Positions 62,971-64,000 of a stretch of DNA of 64,000 nt are shown piece by piece; position 1 is the stretch's first letter, and each line of letters starts with the position of its first letter. The stretch is from Maribacter sp. (GTDB lineage: Bacteria > Bacteroidota > Bacteroidia > Flavobacteriales > Flavobacteriaceae): contig DRFI01000004.1 in NCBI GenBank assembly GCA_011050675.1, positions 1-64,000 on the forward strand, in the 5' to 3' direction. The translations under genes were made by a program, and so were the position numbers. The notes beneath the pieces were generated by a model. It saw nothing but the letters and a program-made list of their open reading frames with translations, searched no databases and had not been told where the DNA came from.

Positions 62971-63688
62971 GCGTTCACTTAAATTCTATACGTTTTTTTT
63001 CGTTGCTGTTCTTGCTCTAGCTAGCTGTAAAGATACTTCTAAGAAAGTTGTTGATACAACTACAACAGCAGAAGTAACTATAGACTCAACTAAAATTACT
63101 AAAAATAAAGAAGGTGAGGATAAATTAGAAGAAGCCTTTGAACTTGACGAAGACAATGCTATCGATTTCTTTTTCAATTATGAAAAGACCTTAACATCTA
63201 ACAAGGTGAAAATTACTACCAACCTTGGTAGCTTTACAGTTGAATTATATGATAACGTACCCTACCACAGGGCAAACTTTATATACCTAACCGAAAAAGG
63301 ATATTTCGATTATACTCAATTTCATAGAGTGGTGAAAAATTTTATAATTCAAGGAGGCAATTCTGATGACCAAAGAACTGGTAAAAAAAGAACTGACATA
63401 GGTAGGTATTTGTTACCGCCAGATACTAAAAAAGGTCATAAACATCATAGAGGTACTATTTCTATGCCCAGTAGCGAAATGGACAATCCACATATGCTAG
63501 CCTCCCCTTTTGAGTTTTTTATTGTAGTTACCGATCCTGGATCATACCATTTAGATGGTGATTACACTCCATTTGGCAGAGTCATTGAAGGAATGGATGT
63601 GGTTGACAAGATTAATAATCAGCCTGTTGAAAAAGGAGATTGGCCATTACAAAACATTTATATTGAAAAAGCGGAAGTACTAAAATAG
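62969..63688 (+). CDS. Cyclophilin-type peptidyl-prolyl isomerase lipoprotein
   Basis: 239 residues from the ATG at 62969. The lipobox is ALASCKD (Cys20), so it is an envelope protein. After a ~60-residue acidic linker, the cyclophilin core has LGSFTVELYDNVPYHRANF, FHRVVKNFIIQGG, and SPFEFFIVVTDPG; the last is a variant of the usual SQFFI active-site stretch. It helps fold exported proteins. The frame is open upstream to 62852, but that part lies opposite the Nudix gene and is rejected. Confidence 0.9.
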   Translation: MRSLKFYTFFFVAVLALASCKDTSKKVVDTTTTAEVTIDSTKITKNKEGEDKLEEAFELDEDNAIDFFFNYEKTLTSNKVKITTNLGSFTVELYDNVPYHRANFIYLTEKGYFDYTQFHRVVKNFIIQGGNSDDQRTGKKRTDIGRYLLPPDTKKGHKHHRGTISMPSSEMDNPHMLASPFEFFIVVTDPGSYHLDGDYTPFGRVIEGMDVVDKINNQPVEKGDWPLQNIYIEKAEVLK

Positions 63689-63721
63689 TTATTGCTTTTT
63701 GTCGAATTAATATAAAATCAA

Positions 63722-64000
63722 TTAAGCACTTTCCCGATAGATGTTTGGCAATGAAATTTTAAATCGTACTGCCAAAACACGCATGATAATAATAGTAACT
63801 ATGGCCATAGAGTAGGCAATAGTGTTGTCAATTGGAAATTGAATTAAAAGAAAGTAAACCAAACCACCTAATATACAAACGGTTGCATATATTTCCTTTC
63901 TAAATATCACCGGAATTTCATTACATAAAATATCACGTATTACACCGCCGAAACAAGCTGTAATAGTACCTAAAGCAATACACATTACCGGAGGTAAATT
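63722..64000 (-). CDS. Trimeric intracellular cation (TRIC)-type channel protein (5' end outside window)
   Basis: The C-terminal 92 codons are visible; the frame is open through the right edge. LPPVMCIALGTITACFGGVIRDILCNEIPVIF is the UPF0126/TRIC motif with Gly-rich GGVIRD, followed by two membrane segments. These proteins form cation channels in bacteria. Its 3' end converges with the isomerase gene across about 33 bases. Confidence 0.87.
   Translation of the reverse strand, partial: NLPPVMCIALGTITACFGGVIRDILCNEIPVIFRKEIYATVCILGGLVYFLLIQFPIDNTIAYSMAIVTIIIMRVLAVRFKISLPNIYRESA

Noticed and set aside
1..64000. CRISPR arrays, tRNA genes, insertion sequences and prophage genes
   Set aside because: None was recognised: the only tandem repeat is the coding PASTA array, no cloverleaf-type sequence was noticed, and the single tyrosine recombinase is chromosomal XerD in a housekeeping context.

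Overview
The window is AT-rich DNA from a marine-type Bacteroidota, almost certainly a member of the Flavobacteriaceae. The evidence is the gene content and the signals: LytTR/LytS two-component genes, DUF4270, DUF4907, DUF3822 and GIN-head proteins, lipoproteins with a poly-Asp export signal, a DnaX without zinc-finger cysteines, and repeated TAnnTTTG -7 promoter boxes typical of the phylum. The genus (a Maribacter/Zobellia-like organism) is only a guess. Most of the window is a chromosomal housekeeping backbone.

Layout. 1-6014 (minus) is the first ~2,000 codons of a giant secreted multidomain protein: cohesin-like, Ig-like, CBM6-like and malectin-like modules, then eight PASTA repeats of exactly 204 bp. 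It runs off the left edge. A 52-bp perfect palindrome without a loop lies just upstream, in a ~700-bp non-coding stretch. 6.7-10.4 kb is an apparent operon for Kdo-type sugar activation (kdsB, HAD phosphatase, KdnB-like oxidase, acyltransferase, DUF4126). 10.5-16.7 kb holds a RecD-like helicase, DUF3822, rsmD, the RNase P RNA gene and dnaX. 16.7-23.1 kb is a complete six-gene ebo cluster (eboA to eboF). 23.3-29.9 kb has miaE, ppk1-sixA, pdxH, and pyrR-pyrB-(STAS-like)-rnz. 30-36 kb holds a kelch lipoprotein / DUF4907 / LytS-type kinase / LytTR regulator operon, divergent from a DUF4270 lipoprotein and an outer-membrane protein pair. 36-42 kb has rpsA, a YgaU/Kbp-like LysM protein with a possible sigma-54 promoter, cmk and lon. 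42-45 kb is an ECF sigma / membrane anti-sigma-like / two beta-solenoid exported protein operon. 45-52 kb has an MFS permease, an M48 lipoprotein protease, a GH31 glucosidase and glgB. 52-64 kb has a collagen-like lipoprotein, msrB, lpd, aroQ, xerD, NDH-2, an M20 amidohydrolase, a second ECF sigma unit, an acyltransferase, a Nudix hydrolase, a lipoprotein peptidyl-prolyl isomerase and a truncated TRIC-type channel gene.

How the genes fit together. Several units concern the envelope: Kdo sugar activation, phospholipid acylation, two ECF sigma systems, surface lipoproteins and the giant adhesin. The units with the least explained biology are the kelch/DUF4907/LytSR operon, the sigma/anti-sigma/beta-solenoid operon, the ebo cluster, and the giant PASTA protein with its upstream palindrome. 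Functions were assigned by reading motifs by eye; no database search was possible.
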